Position numbers and translations under genes: made by a program
The notes under the pieces: generated by a model
What the model was told of the DNA's origin: nothing
The model's database searches: none
What the model saw: only the letters and a program-made list of their open reading frames with translations
Shown: positions 48,401 through 60,361 of the stretch, piece after piece
Position numbering within the stretch: position 1 is the first letter of the stretch
How the letters are laid out: every line of letters starts with the position of its first letter
From: Sycobia sp. Sy_11
Taxonomy: Eukaryota > Arthropoda > Insecta > Hymenoptera > Epichrysomallidae
Direction of reading: 5' to 3'
DNA length: 64,000 nt
NCBI GenBank assembly: GCA_018907035.1
Contig: JACCIC010000052.1
Span: 2,688,501 to 2,752,500, forward strand

Positions 48401-49505
48401 ACCTTAGCAATACACCAATCAGCGATTGTAGTAAATCCGGCCCTGTATCCAACTGGTCATTCAGACTGATGCCAGACGTTTTCGCGGCCGCATCCAAGAC
48501 AAGACGCACTTTACCCGGTTTATTTGCATTTTGAACCCCGAAGTGGGGAACATACCACAAGCGTGATCTCTCCATCCCCGGTCCTATCTTGACAGCGTAA
48601 CCGTTTCGCACAAATCTATCGAATTCTTTGTGATGTAGCGAGAATCTTTATCGAACCTTTTTTCTAATAATTTCAGACGTTTTAACGCGGTAGCTTTACT
48701 GTTAACCAACGGTACCTTATTGTCTTTCCATAATAAACCCGTTTCCCATTGCTTGCTTATTTTCCGCGTCGTTTCGTGCAAAATAGTTTCCGCACGACTT
48801 TGTCTTTTGCTTTTCGCGTTTACATTGATGATCCCAAAATTCTCGATGCTAAAATAATTGTTTAATAATTCATCTAGATCGTTTAATCTTTTTGAATCAT
48901 TAAATGATGATTCTATATTTACGTTGACGAAGTCGCGTTCGCTTAACTCCTCATAACCGTGGACAGTCCAGCCTAACTTTCCACGTGAAACACCGAGTTT
49001 GCTGCCGTCTATCGAACGTATCTCTATAGGCATAACTAAGTGCCAATTATCCTGATCGAAGAGAACCAGCGCGCGCGCTCGGGTATACGGCGTCAGCATT
49101 ATTTTCTCCGTATTCTCGATACGTTCTGTGATCTCACTTGAGAGATTTTGAATCGGTAAGTCTAAATTCGCTAATGTCAACGCATGTTCAACCTTATATT
49201 TGCTTTCCGCTCCTAGTACATCAAAACTAACCCTTTCGCACTCCGTGTCCACCGCGTTCCCCCAAAGTCCTTTTACCGAAGCTCTAGTACGTTCACCGGT
49301 AATACCCAATCTCCGCGTGAAATTTTTATCAATAATGCTTATGGTGGATCCGCCATCTAACAACGCAAACGTGCTTATTGATCCAGTCGGACCGAATACT
49401 TCGATGGGAGCGTATCTGAGCAGCCCCCTCCTCGGGCCTAGTCATGACTTGTTTTCTGTTGACTTTATTTTTCGCTCGTGTACCGCACGTTTATCTTCTC
49501 TGCGA
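45490..49505 (-). pseudogene. BEL/Pao pol: protease, RT, RNase H, integrase (multiply frameshifted)
   Basis: Protease TFALLDGGSTISIID (about 49350), then a frame change at about 48615. RT follows with KVRLVLDAAAKT and the catalytic NNFYMDDLL (YMDD codons 48132-48143). More frame changes lie near 48010 and 47830. RNase H has HIFCDVSFEAYS, LELQAALLGSRLAA and FWSDSTTVLHWI. The integrase frame 45864-47342 has a zinc region, KVDYFGPMLV (Asp), YSDNATNF (Asp) and PHMGGAWKRLIRS, where the catalytic Glu normally after Trp is Lys (46041-46043). A last frame, 45490-45867, holds the C-terminal GSSSGN and PRNVWRRGRIIKLWPGSDG block. A TGA also lies upstream of the protease (about 49438). Not functional as read. 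Confidence 0.9.
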
Positions 49506-51000
49506 TTATTGGCATGCGACTGATCCGCTAGTCGTTGCACTCTTTCTAATATGCATCGCGGTATGGTGATTTTTACCACATACACTACATTCGATCTTCT
49601 TTACGCATACTCTCGCAACATGGCCTTCAGCTAAACATTTATAGCAGAGATTTGCATTTCCTAAAATTACTCTCCGTCTACCAAATGATTCCTTCCTAAA
49701 GCTATTGCAGTCGCCAATCGTGTGACAACCACGCCTACAGTATAAGCACGAAACGTTGTTCACTCCTAATCCATCGACATGCGAGTCTGACTCCACCGAT
49801 GCCACGTAAATTGCAGCGGCAGGCTGGCGCTTTAATTGTCTTTTCGTCATATTCTCCCTATCATTATATCTACTCACCGAAGTCGTTAAGTCTATATCTA
49901 AGAGGCCGCCGCTAATTGCATATTCGGCTTCGCGATACAAAAATTCAGATAATTTTTCAAGGCGGCACATTGCGGGATCGCTGGCTTCGTAACGGTTAAA
50001 TTGGCTAATCTTTTCATCCGTGACTTTACTTGCTACTGTTCTCAGTAAATCGATGCTATTGATGTATTCTGGCAACTCTAACGACTTAAATGAAAAAATA
50101 GCATTCTTTAAGCGTGTGGCGAAACGCGCAATATCGATTTTTCCCGATCGCAGACTCGGTAAATCATGAATATCTCTTACTACTCTTTCGGCTACATGGC
50201 GCTTGTTGCCAAAATTTAGTTTTAAGAGATGCATAACGGGTTCGGCGGAACTACTCGTACCTAACAGGGTTTCCACCACCTCACGAGCTTGACCGCGCAA
50301 AGCTTTGTAGAGTCTGGAAATATTCTCACGCTCATTGAACTGGCATAAACTCGTAGACGTTCTATACGCGGCTTCAAAATGCATCCATTCCAACGGGTTC
50401 CCGCAAAACACAGGCAAATCTTTCGCGATCTTAATTCGACTACCTACGCGCGAATCTGAACTACTTTGAGCCGCATCTCTGACCACTCGCAATGTCTCTT
50501 GCAGAGATTCAGCAAATAAACTTGTCGGATTTGTTTCCGCACGCGAATGAATACTTAAATTGTTTACGAAATTCATACCGATCATCGCTGCGCCTGCTGG
50601 TAAATTTTGTTGAGTCACGATGTCGCCCAGATGGCTCCTAGTAGGTGTTGCATTTGCACCTACAGCTAATGCTGCCAGCGTGGTTTGTGTACACGTTCCT
50701 TGCGATAATAGCGAAACGTCATCTTGAATGGTGATATTACCTTGGTCCTCCGCCAAGACAGAGCCATCGCCGCCTCCTTCAATTGGTGGAATTTCTTCAT
50801 TTACGGCGCTATCTCCGGGTATGACTGGATCCTCCCGAAGTTTCCACGATTCCCGACTTTCACGACGCCAGCAGCGTCCGTCGTCTTCTTTGACCGTGTA
50901 CGTTTCGCCAACACCATTCCTCCTTCCTCGCCCACAACTGCCTGTTTTGTGCTGCGTCCTTGTCGCACCATTATGTTGATTAATAGTAAATGCTGTTCAC
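49506..51000 (-). pseudogene. BEL/Pao gag
   Basis: Open minus frame of more than 416 residues. It has a capsid-like domain (LPVFCGNPLEWMHFEAAYRT; NISRLYKALRGQAREVVETL; LLKLNFGNKRHVAERVV), as in retrotransposon gag, and three zinc-knuckle-like clusters near the end (CLYCRRGCHTIGDC, CYKCLAEGHVARVC, CSVCGKNHHTAMH). The frame is open upstream of 50756 to about 51000 and includes GETYTVKEDDGRCWRRES, but I find no in-frame ATG there. The start is therefore unclear, or an indel has displaced it. It ends with TAA at 49506, and protease follows in another frame. Confidence 0.85.
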
Positions 51001-51095
51001 TATATAATATGTTCTCTAATCAGCACTTAACTTCACACACTTTATGCTCACTCTCTTCACTAAAACTTCCGCTTGAGTCGTTCAAGTTAATTTCT

Positions 51096-51110
51096 CACCC
51101 GGGGCACCAA
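51096..51110 (-). other. primer-binding site of the BEL/Pao element
   Basis: The minus strand reads TTGGTGCCCCGGGTG immediately inside the 5' LTR. TGG is the complement of a tRNA CCA end. Confidence 0.7.
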
Positions 51111-52235
51111 TGTTCACGATAAGGCGTGCAAACGGAAAAGGAGAGAGAAATAACGAATGAAGTAAATTTTCGATATATTTATTGTCGATTTACTCGATGA
51201 AAATAACACACGTACAAGGACAAGATAAATACTTTAATAATATAATAAGTAAACGAATACACACATCAATACAATAAAATGCGCGATCTGTCTCTTCGAG
51301 CGTTCGGCACAAGAGTGTTCTCGTCCCTCTGTCCATGCACTCATTCCCTCTTCCCCCGCTCGGGAAGGAGAAAAGGAGGGGGGAAGCACCCCCCGTCGCG
51401 AGTAGCAATGAGCTGAGCAGCCGTCTTCAAGCGTCATACACTACAACGGTTGCCCGTTCCCTCGCCTACCTCTCACCTCGCCGTGCCTGGCTGAGGGTGC
51501 CACTCCCCTCAGCCATGGGGTGACCTCAAACATAGGTGGGTCAGAACGCCTCGAGAAAGATCCTAGTCGTCCTTTCGGAGACTCTATGGTCTCGGACACT
51601 AGTAGACCTTTCCGAGCGAAGGCTGTGAGCACCGTCTGAATGGACGCGCGCGTCACGTTGGCGCAGAGTGGGAGGAGTAGGAGTGCATAGACGTTCTTTT
51701 TGAAGACGCCTGTAATAAGATTCTCGGAGCCAAACGGCGCAAATGTTATGGCCTTCAGTTTTACAATTATTTGCTTTCTTTCGCACACGTAGTATTAACA
51801 TTCAGCTTATATACTAAGTTTATTACATTAAGCTTGTGTACATTTTTTCAGTCGCTTTATGGACGCAGCGCGGCGCTAATTACAATGAAATCCCTACATT
51901 TACCAGACGCAGCTGGCTTGTGTTTTATTGCAGCTATTTTGCTCAGTTTTTCCACGCTTTGAATAGAATAAAAAAAAATACGCATATAACGGTCATACTA
52001 ACGCACAGACTCATCACAGACCACCCGAAATTACAACTCACACCAGCGCTGCTATTGCTCGGTCGTCACCGATCGACGTAGCGCTGTAGGAAGGAAACAT
52101 TCTTTTTAAATATCTGGCTATCGTGTGTCCGAAGAACCCTCCGCATTGTCGAACGCGCATGTTTTTTTTTTTTTCTTTCTTTTTGGGCTTAGAATTTCCT
52201 CGCTGAGCAAAGCACAATAGTTTACAACCCGAACA
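51111..52235 (-). repeat. BEL/Pao 5' LTR
   Basis: 1125 bp, ends TGTTCGGGTTG...CGTGAACA on the minus strand. It presumably carries the promoter. The short open frames within both LTRs are mirror copies and not genes. Confidence 0.95.
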
Positions 52236-52607
52236 TATCTTATAATAAAAGATGTATTCTTTTTTGTAAGAAATTGTAAATGTTATAAATTTATTTAAAC
52301 TGAAACGATTGTTCTGAAATTTGACATATAAATTCTATATTATCTTGGGAACGACATAGGCTATGTTTTTTATTGAAAATCATTTTACTTTCATCAATAA
52401 ATTAAGTTAATGGTTTTAACAATCAGTTTCACCGGCGGCCACTAGGTCGCGTCTTGAATCACGAATATCAACTCAAAGTAGTCCACTTAAAGTATCAATA
52501 CCAGGCCAGCTCAAACGAATGTTCATATCCAACTTTGGGATGCGTATCCTAAAGGAGGTGTGACGTTTAGTCAGTATTAACTTTTTTGTTCTTCAGGTTA
52601 ATCTGGC

Positions 52608-52609
<2 letters not shown>

Positions 52610-52652
<43 letters not shown>
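52610..52652. repeat. (TA)n microsatellite inside Helitron
   Basis: At the same relative place as the TA runs at about 26967 and 60301 in the other copies. Confidence 0.9.
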
Positions 52653-52659
<7 letters not shown>

Positions 52660-52807
52660 CGTCACTTCTGCATAAATGCCTAAAAAGGCAATATCCATCA
52701 TCTGCTTAAAAAATACGTTATTCGCATTCCAACATTTTGCTTGAATTTCAGTTGGCATCGCTTACGAAAATAGTCACGGTATTTTATTGAAAAAACGAAA
52801 ATATAGG

Positions 52808-52810
<3 letters not shown>

Positions 52811-52847
<37 letters not shown>
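52811..52847. repeat. (TA)n microsatellite inside Helitron
   Basis: At the place where the copy near 27130 has (GT)n. Confidence 0.9.
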
Positions 52848-52855
<8 letters not shown>

Positions 52856-52974
52856 ATATGTGTATAATACATGTATGTATAATGTATGTATGTATATTAT
52901 ATTGTACATATTATATATACACATTTTAAGTACGGTTTCTATTGACAAATATTATATAGGCGGCATGTACGGGC

Positions 52975-53880
52975 GGTTCATTACGGTACCCCATTGCCTC
53001 AAGACGAATTCTATAGGCAGTTGTGCGTTCGGATGATAGAATGCGATGTCTAGGTGTCTCTGAGCGATTTGTATGGGGAATATTGTATTTAGTTGATAGA
53101 AAACGATGTCCAGGTATGAGAAAATCAACTTCTATGGGAAGATTCGTGTTTGAGACGGTAAAATACGATATCTAGGTCTTTCCGAACGATTTCTACGAGA
53201 AGTATTGTGTTTAGTCGTTAAGAAGCGATGCTTGCTTTCTCGGGGCGACTTATACGATGTTTAGGTACCTCGGGACAACTTCTACGGGAAGTTTCGTGTT
53301 CGGATGATAGAATGCGATTCCCAGGTGTTTTGAAACGACTTCTACGGGGGATTTCGTGTTCGAACGGTAGAAGATGATGTCTAGGTATGTCAGGATAACT
53401 TCTACGGGTAATTTCATGTTCGGACGGTAGAAGACGATATCTGGCTATGACGAGACGACTTCTATGGGGAATGTTGTGTTCGGACGGTAGAAAACGATGT
53501 TCAGGTATGACGGGATGACTTCAACGGGGAATTTCGTGTTCGGACGGTAGAAGACGATGTCCAGATATGGCGGAACGACTTGTATGGGGAGATTCATGTT
53601 AGGATGTTCGAATACGATGTCGGAATGTTTTGGAACGACTTCGATGGGGAGTGTTTAAGAGACTTCTATCAAGAGCTTCATTTTCTATCGTTTGAACACG
53701 CACACTCCCAGTAAAAGTCATCCCGGGATACCTGGATGTCTTATTCTACCTTCCCAACACAAAACTCTCTATAGCAGTCGTCCCGAGACATATTCTATAT
53801 TCCGAACCTGATACTCTCTATAAACGTCGTCTCGAGACTCTTGGACATCTTTTTTTACCGCTCGAATTCGAAAGTACAAT
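52975..53880. repeat. 60-bp minisatellite with orientation switch, second array
   Basis: About twelve diverged units in plus orientation to about 53690, then about three in reverse complement (53700-53880). The reverse part matches that of the first array nearly base for base in order. The coding frame is not kept open here. Confidence 0.85.
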
Positions 53881-54127
53881 TTTCCTCATAGAAGCCGTAT
53901 GTAATATGCATATATGTGTGTATTAAATACGGTTGTACATTCTGTATATACATACTGTATATACAGAAGCGACGATAGGTAAACTATGGTCAATTATTTA
54001 TAGTAATATAGATTTTTATATATAGAGTATTTTTTACTTAGATATTATTGAATGGCTTATGAAATCGGTTAAATTATTATCTCGGGCGACGCCGAGACGG
54101 GGGATGCTAGTAATTATATATAATTGT

Positions 54128-54129
<2 letters not shown>

Positions 54130-54169
<40 letters not shown>
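54130..54169. repeat. (TA)n next to Helitron 3' end
   Basis: TA run about 20 bp after CTAG. Confidence 0.9.
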
Positions 54170-54173
<4 letters not shown>

Positions 54174-54179
54174 TCATCA

Positions 54180-54740
54180 TATCGACCTGCCGATATATCA
54201 TTTAAATTCCAAATGCATACTTTTAAGAATTCAATTATCTTTACTAAAAATATTGAATTATATTATTATTTAACTATTGTTAAAATATAAAGACCATTAC
54301 ATCAAAACTTCGAAAAATGAGAATATTTGTTTTTTTAACTGACAAATTTTGATTTGACACTTTTAAAAATAATGAATGAAAATCTAAAATATTATTTTGA
54401 ATATTTTAAATTTTGAGAAAAATACATCAATATGTGAATATCACCAACCAAATAATTTCTTTTTACGTAGATCAGTATTGTTAAAAATTAAACTTTAAAT
54501 ATATTATTGTGTTAAAAAAATTATTTCTCTTAAAACATTCGTCCTTCTTATAGAAGTCTTGCGTAATGATAAACTCTAAAAAAACTAAGTTCTCACTATT
54601 TTTAAATTATCAATTGCTTTTAGAAAAACTTTCCGTCCGACATTAAATAACTCAAAAAAAGCTGTATGTTTCTTGAAATTTTTATTAATTATAAAATAAT
54701 AACTGTTTATTAATATTAATTAATATTTGTTAATATGCAG
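54180..54740. other. A+T-rich stretch where a P450 exon is expected
   Basis: A linker exon between KFLHKFSGE and SKRRLAMLD should lie here or at 43985-44343. Only a faint candidate is visible on the minus strand near 54500-54585 (ITQDFYKKDEC). I do not claim it as an exon. Confidence 0.3.
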
Positions 54741-54747
54741 CATTTAC

Positions 54748-55863
54748 TTCTCCGCTAAATTTATGAAGAAATTTGAAAGCTTTGTTTTGTTGTTTCCCTT
54801 TCGATGTCCATTTAAAAAGCCATTCGAAATACAACCATGGTCTAAATAATCTGTTGGACAAAAACGAACATTTTAATTTAATATTATTCAACGTAACGCT
54901 TAAAATATAAAACAAACATTACCTGTAAACTATTACGTCATCCATTTGAAGAATAGCATTTCTATATTCATTTTGTAACTTCCTTTCCTTCTAACGTTGT
55001 GCCCATTGCTGATTCCATAAAACAAATGGCATTCTATAAACATTTTCCTATGTTTAACTAATAATATTATTAAGAAAAAATTTACATGATTATGTTATGA
55101 TAAAATTTGTTATGATAGGTACACGATTTTGAACAGACTCCCCTTCTGCCTTTAACATATTCACTAATTGTTCACTTTGATCAAGAATTATAAACAGATA
55201 CTTTTGTAAAATATTGAAATGAAAAGCAGATGTTAATATTTCTCGCCTTTGTTGCCATTTATCTCCTATAAATTCAATTATTTTATTAACTAAATATAGA
55301 CAAAAAACATATTTAATATAAAATTTAATAAACACAAAGAAGATTTAATAACTCTATTGATTACAAAGAAAATCTACTTATAATTAACAAATATTTTTAT
55401 TGAATAATTTGTAGCTAACCAGTACTCGTTAATAATCCCATTTCAAACCAAGGATGAAGAAGTTTGTAAACAAAACTTTTTTCTATATGCTGAGTATTGC
55501 TGAGAATTACTTAAAAAATATTTACTTTCCATTAATATTATTATAATATTTTTGATTAACTAATGATTTGTAAATAGTCCGAGAAAATATAAATTAAATA
55601 ATCCTAATTAGAAAATAGAATCTATGGATAGTAACTATCCATATTTAAAATATCTACATTAAATTTTTTTTACATCCAATTTAATTTATAAACTTGAGAA
55701 ATACGGATAACGAACTTGAGAAATTCAAAAGACATACTTTCAAATTTACAAACCTCTAGGTCATCTGAATGACGAATATGAACATTTGCAGCTGTAATGC
55801 CCCATGTTTTATAAAATGGATAATATGTGTCATTTGAATTTCTTATAATATGCCATAATTCAT
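54748..55863 (-). pseudogene. CYP4-family cytochrome P450, N-terminal exons (disrupted)
   Basis: Minus-strand exons: 55754-55863 (ELWHIIRNSNDTYYPFYKTW; ANVHIRHSDDLE), 55420-55509 (ILSNTQHIEKSFVYKLLHPW; GLLTST), 55086-55265 (GDKWQQRREILTSAFHFNIL; C-helix WxxxR), 54923-55033 (AMGTTLEG..., EYRNAILQMDDVIVYR), and 54748-54850 (LFRPWLYFEWLFKWTSKGKQ). Lesions: an in-frame TAA at 55090-55092, a one-base frameshift within 54923-55033, and a one-base mismatch of splice phase before 55509. The membrane-anchor exon upstream was not found. The strand and order fit the C-terminal block at 40626-43978, so this is probably one gene split by inserted elements. Confidence 0.8.
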
Positions 55864-55869
55864 CTGTAA

Positions 55870-57690
55870 AAAGATGAAATAATTTGTTAACATAATGAAA
55901 TTTGAAAATAAAAACTATTTAAAAAATGAAGAAATATATAAACAAAATATAAATATCAAAATAAATATATATAGATATAGAGCAATTATCTTATAAAAAT
56001 AGATGCATATGCATAAATTAGTATATTATATATCAGGAATCTGAAGTGTACAGTGTTCATACTTCATATAGCCATCGCCAGAGCGAAGCAGGATGTCTTC
56101 TGACGAAGTACATACTTATAGCCATTTTATTTCTCCTTGATGACATATAGTTTGTTACATCAGTCAAATCTTAAAGTCACAACTTTAGAGTAATTTTTTC
56201 GCCAATTTTATGTAAAATATCATTCATCACTAGTATGAAAATTAATTATTGTCTTCGTGAAACTTATCTTCTCCGCTACAATCAAATATACGATACACTC
56301 GATAAATAATCAATTTCCACACCAGCGATGAACTACTCTGTTGTGCAAAGTGTACAGAGTACGAATGTTGGTCCTTTTTTAGATAATTTTGCATTCCTAA
56401 ATACATTTATTTGTACAAAATGAGCTATGGTCGCCTTTTGAGTTGTGAAATGAACAAAATGAAGTTCTAGTATTTGTCTGTAAATGCTTAGATTCTTAAT
56501 CATTACCAATTGAAGTCCAACCGTAATTACAGGAACCACTTCGGAGGTAATCAAAATTGCAGTCCTCTTGCTGTTAATGATTAGACAATTCGAACATGAG
56601 CCGCTTAGAGTTTAGTTTTGATATGTATAATTAGATCTTGGAATTGTAAACTATGATTGTCAGTATATTTAAATTTATATCCTGATAGTAACACGAAAGT
56701 TTTAAGTGCTTTTGAATAATACAGTTGAACGTAAAAGAATGTAAACACTAAAATAATTTTCAATACACGAGTTTTAACGTAATATTAAATTGTTTTCGTA
56801 AATTAATTTTATGTCCTGTATTTGAAAATAGAGCAATGTAAAAAAATAATAGGAAAGATCCTTTTTAGGGTAAGTAGTTGTAGAAAATAATAGCCACAAA
56901 TTTTTCTATATATAGATACATTTCGATCGCTATAGTTTGCTATCGCCGGTCTCTTTATGAATATAACAAAAAAGAATTTTCTTATAAAAAATTCATCATA
57001 TTTTGAATTTGAGGTCATATAAGAATAGAATAACATTCTTAACTGAATCTCACAAAACTATCACAATCTGAATTTACTTAAAGTCGTTTGACTCATGCGA
57101 TACATTCTTAACAAAATGCATCACAAGATTAACAGTGCAAATTGGGTACAATTCAAAAGTAGCGTTAAAAATTTCATGAAAAGTTTTGGTGCTGTAAATG
57201 AAGTTTAATTATTTGAGAAAAAGCAAGATCTTTCTAAGCGTGAAAAAGTCAACTATCTCATTTTTTCATTTTTATTGCTGAGCACAATTTAATTTTCAAA
57301 ACTGTGAATTGTAAGAATTGATAATTTTTAATTTTATTTCACCAAGTGCTTAGTAGTTATTCAATGAAAATGAAGAATTACTATATTAAACATATTGTAT
57401 ATTTTAACTTTTTGTTCAGGTTTCATAACAGTTTAGAAACTGTTTCTTAACATCATATTTTTTTGTTGGCAGGAATATCCAATTTTAAAACTTGTAAAAT
57501 CGTTGTATAAAAAATTCGTATATAGTTTTTCTTTTTATACATATCAACTATGTTTGATTGAATTTTATCTAGTGTTCAATTTTTAAGTGAGCAAAAAATA
57601 TGTCGATAGAAAATTCAATCATTTATGGATCATTTATCTTGGGTTGAGTACGGACAAACTTTTCAAATGATATATGCTAGATTATCTTGT
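55870..57690. other. A+T-rich stretch, no supported gene
   Basis: The P450 anchor exon would be expected here but is not seen. Open frames at 56333-56554 and 56809-57036 show no known domain. Confidence 0.35.
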
Positions 57691-57695
57691 ATATA

Positions 57696-58829
57696 TTAGG
57701 TATACAAATAAGCTTTTGAGCCAAATAAGCGTCATTTACGGGAATTGTTCATTTACTTCTTTCATTTAAAGAAATCTGCAGCTGAAGCACATCGGCTTCT
57801 CATAGAAGCATATGGTGATGTTAATTTGAGTGAGAGAAGTTGTCAGGAGTAGTTCCAAAAATTTAAAAGTGGTGATTTTGACGTGGAGGACAAAACACAG
57901 AGTGAAAGGCCCAAAATGTATGGTGACACAGAATTGGAAGATTTACTGGAGGAAGATTCATGCCAAAGACAAGAAGAATTTAAACAAGAGTTAGGAGTGA
58001 CTCGCAAGCTATTTCACAGCTTCTCAAAATCCTGGGTATAGTCCAAAAGCAAGGAAATTGGGTTCCTTACGAACTAAAGCTAAGAGACATCGAGCGTCGC
58101 TTATTCGCTTGCGAACAATTGCTCAGTTGCAAACAATTGCAAAGGCAAAATCGCAAAGGATTTCTACACCGAATCGTGACGGGAGACGAAAAGTGGATTC
58201 ATTAGGACAACGCAGAGCGTAGGAAGCCATGGGGTAACCGCGGGCATGCCTCGACATCGATGGCGATGCCAAACATTCATGGCAAGAAGCTAATGCTGTG
58301 CATTTGGTGGGATAAGCTTGGAATAATCTATTACGAACTACTCAAACACAATCAAACCGTCACCGGGGAACATTACCAACAACAGCTGATGCAATTGAGC
58401 CGAACATTGAGGATTAAACGTCTACAATATGCCAAAAGGCACAATAAAGTGATTTTTGAGCATGACATCGCTCTTCCACATGTTGCAAAAATCTTAAAGA
58501 AAACGTTAGAAGCACTGAATTTGGATGTCCTACCCCGCCCGCCGTATTCACCACACATTGCTCCTTCAGACTACCACCTATTCCGGTCGATCACTCTTCT
58601 CGCTAAGCAGCACTTCTCTTCTTACGAGAAATTGAAGAAATGGGTCCATTCGTGGATCGTCTAAAAAGGCGAGCAATTTTTTAGACGGGGTATCCACTTG
58701 CTGCTCGAAAGATGGTCAAAAATTGTATAAAGTGTTGGGCAATATTTTGAATAACATTATTTGTACCTTTTTTTACATTAAATTCTTATTTCTTTACAAA
58801 AAACGACGAAAACTTATTTGTACATCCAA
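57696..58829 (+). mobile_element. mariner element, same family as 20265-20947
   Basis: A 1134-bp element with TA on both sides. The ends TTAGGTATACAAATAAG and the complement of CTTATTTGTACATCCAA are inverted repeats. Compared with the 20265 copy, about 170 bp of 5' leader is missing, but the transposase region is nearly complete. It is broken by stops and a frameshift. Confidence 0.9.
57715..58780 (+). pseudogene. mariner transposase (DD34D), interrupted
   Basis: N-terminal domain FEPNKRHLRELF-type and AAEAHRLLIEAYGDVNLSE, a stop at about 57850, GDFDVEDKTQSERP, then a frame change near 58000. LFACEQLL and the first catalytic block TGDEKWIH follow, ending in a stop (about 58203). The open frame 58260-58664 has KLMLCIWWDKLGIIYYELL, FEHDIALPHVA (HDN changed to HDI) and PRPPYSPHIAPSDYHLF. 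There are 34 residues between the last two Asp. All three Asp remain, but the gene cannot be read through. Confidence 0.88.
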
Positions 58830-58962
58830 TACTGTATGAACTATATTGTAGCCATTTTCTTAATTTTACTCCTCCCATATCTGCTAAAAAATGTTGGTTT
58901 TCACGCAATCCTATGTGGACTAGAGTGCATTGATTCATTTTTTATGCCCATATCACATAAAG

Positions 58963-58965
<3 letters not shown>

Positions 58966-58997
<32 letters not shown>
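58966..58997. repeat. (TA)n at Helitron 3' end
   Basis: TA run ending exactly at the Helitron CTAG terminus (minus-sense flank T). Confidence 0.9.
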
Positions 58998-58999
<2 letters not shown>

Positions 59000-59204
59000 T
59001 AGCATCCCCCGTCTCAGCTTCGCCCGAGATATTAATTTAACCGATTTCATAAATAATTCAATAATATCTAAGTAAAGAGTACTTTATATAAAAAACTATG
59101 TTTCTATAAATAATTAACCGTAGTTTACCTATCATCACTTCTGTAGAAAAAGCTGCTTCAATGTAGCGTCCACTTCACAAATACGGCTTCGATGGAGAAA
59201 ATTG

Positions 59205-60070
59205 TACTTTCAAGTTCGAGCGGTAGAAAAAGATGTGCAAGTGTCTCGAGACGACGTTTACAGAGAGTATCATGTGCGGACTATAGGAAATGTCTCGGGA
59301 CGACTGCTATAGACAGTTTTGTGTTGTGGAGTTAGAATACAATGTTCAGTTATCCCGGGACGACACTTACTGATACTGTGCGTGTTCGAATGATAGAATA
59401 CTAATCTGTTCATCGAAGTCATACTGACATACCTAGACATTGTTTTCCATCAACTATACACGACACTCCCAGTAGAAGTTGTTCCCAATCATCTGGAAAT
59501 CGCATTCTATCATCCGAACACGAAACTCCCTGTAGAAGTTGACCTGACATGCCTAAACTTCGTTTCCTATCAACTAAACACGATACTCACCGTACAAATG
59601 GTCCCGTCATACCTGGATATCGTCTTCGACCGTCCGAACACGAAATTCTCCGTAGAAGTGGTTCCAAATCTTCTGGAAATCGCATTCTATCATCCGAACA
59701 CGATACTCAGCGTAGAAGTTGTCCCGACATACCTAAACATCGTTTCCTACCAACTAAACACGATAGTCCCAGTATAAGTCGCCCCGAGAAAGCAAGCATC
59801 GCTTCCTAACGACTAAACACAATACTCCCCGTAGAAGTCGTTTGGAAAGACCTAGATATCGTATTTTACCGTCTCAAACACGAATCTTCCCATAGAAGTT
59901 GATTTCCTCATAACTGGACATCGTTTTCTATCAACTAAATACAATATTCCCCATACAAATCGCTCAGAGACAGCTAGATATCGCATTCTATCACCGAACA
60001 CATAAGTACCCTAATAAAATGTCTTAAAGCAATGGGATATCGTAATCAACTGCCCGCACACGCCAATACA
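59205..60070. repeat. 60-bp minisatellite with orientation switch, third array
   Basis: In plus coordinates, about three units in one orientation (59205-59400), then about eleven in the other (59420-60070). This is the same architecture as the other two arrays once the Helitron strand is taken into account. The frame 59549-59809 again gives 20-residue repeats (for example DIPKHRFLPTKHDSP). Confidence 0.85.
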
Positions 60071-60300
60071 ATACTTGTTAGTAGAAACCGTATTTAAAAT
60101 GCGTATATATAATATGTACAATATAAGATACATACAATATATATTACATATTGCGTATATTTTCGTTTTTTCAATTAAATACCGTGAATATTTTCGTAGT
60201 GATGCCAACTGAAATTCAAGCAAAATGTTGGAATGTGAATAACGTATTTTTTAAGCAGATGATGGGTATTGCCTTTTTAGGCATTTATGCAGAAGTGACG

Positions 60301-60358
<58 letters not shown>
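60301..60358. repeat. (TA)n microsatellite inside Helitron
   Basis: Long TA run in the conserved internal position. Confidence 0.9.

Positions 60359-60361
<3 letters not shown>

Larger units (their letters stand above)
44344..52235 (-). mobile_element. complete BEL/Pao LTR retrotransposon with target duplication
   Basis: A 7892-bp element on the minus strand: LTRs at 44344-45469 and 51111-52235, with the 5-bp duplication TATCT on both sides (44339-44343 and 52236-52240). A primer-binding site TGGTGCCCCGGG follows the 5' LTR, and a polypurine tract CTGGGGGAGGT precedes the 3' LTR. Gag, protease, RT, RNase H and integrase are all recognisable, in BEL order, but in several frames. It is inserted at the 5' edge of a Helitron that itself sits inside the P450 locus. 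Confidence 0.95.
52236..54110 (+). mobile_element. non-autonomous Helitron, 5' edge split by the BEL/Pao element
   Basis: The 5' part reads TATCTTATAATAAAAG..., then GAAACGATTGTTCTGAAATT and CATAGGCTATGTTTTTTATT, matching the Helitron 5' pattern. The extreme 5' bases are probably on the other side of the BEL insertion, at about 44330-44343. The 3' end has a perfect 6-bp hairpin TCTCGG-GCGACG-CCGAGA (54080-54097), then CGGGGGATG and CTAG (54107-54110) before T. The body carries (TA)n runs and the 60-bp minisatellite. No Rep/helicase coding. Confidence 0.82.

Noticed and set aside
50724..51122. 132-codon plus frame opposite the gag N-terminus
   Set aside because: It is the antisense shadow of the BEL/Pao gag.
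56333..57036. Two minus frames that could be receptor-like fragments
   Set aside because: No membrane pattern, motif or splice context supports a gene.
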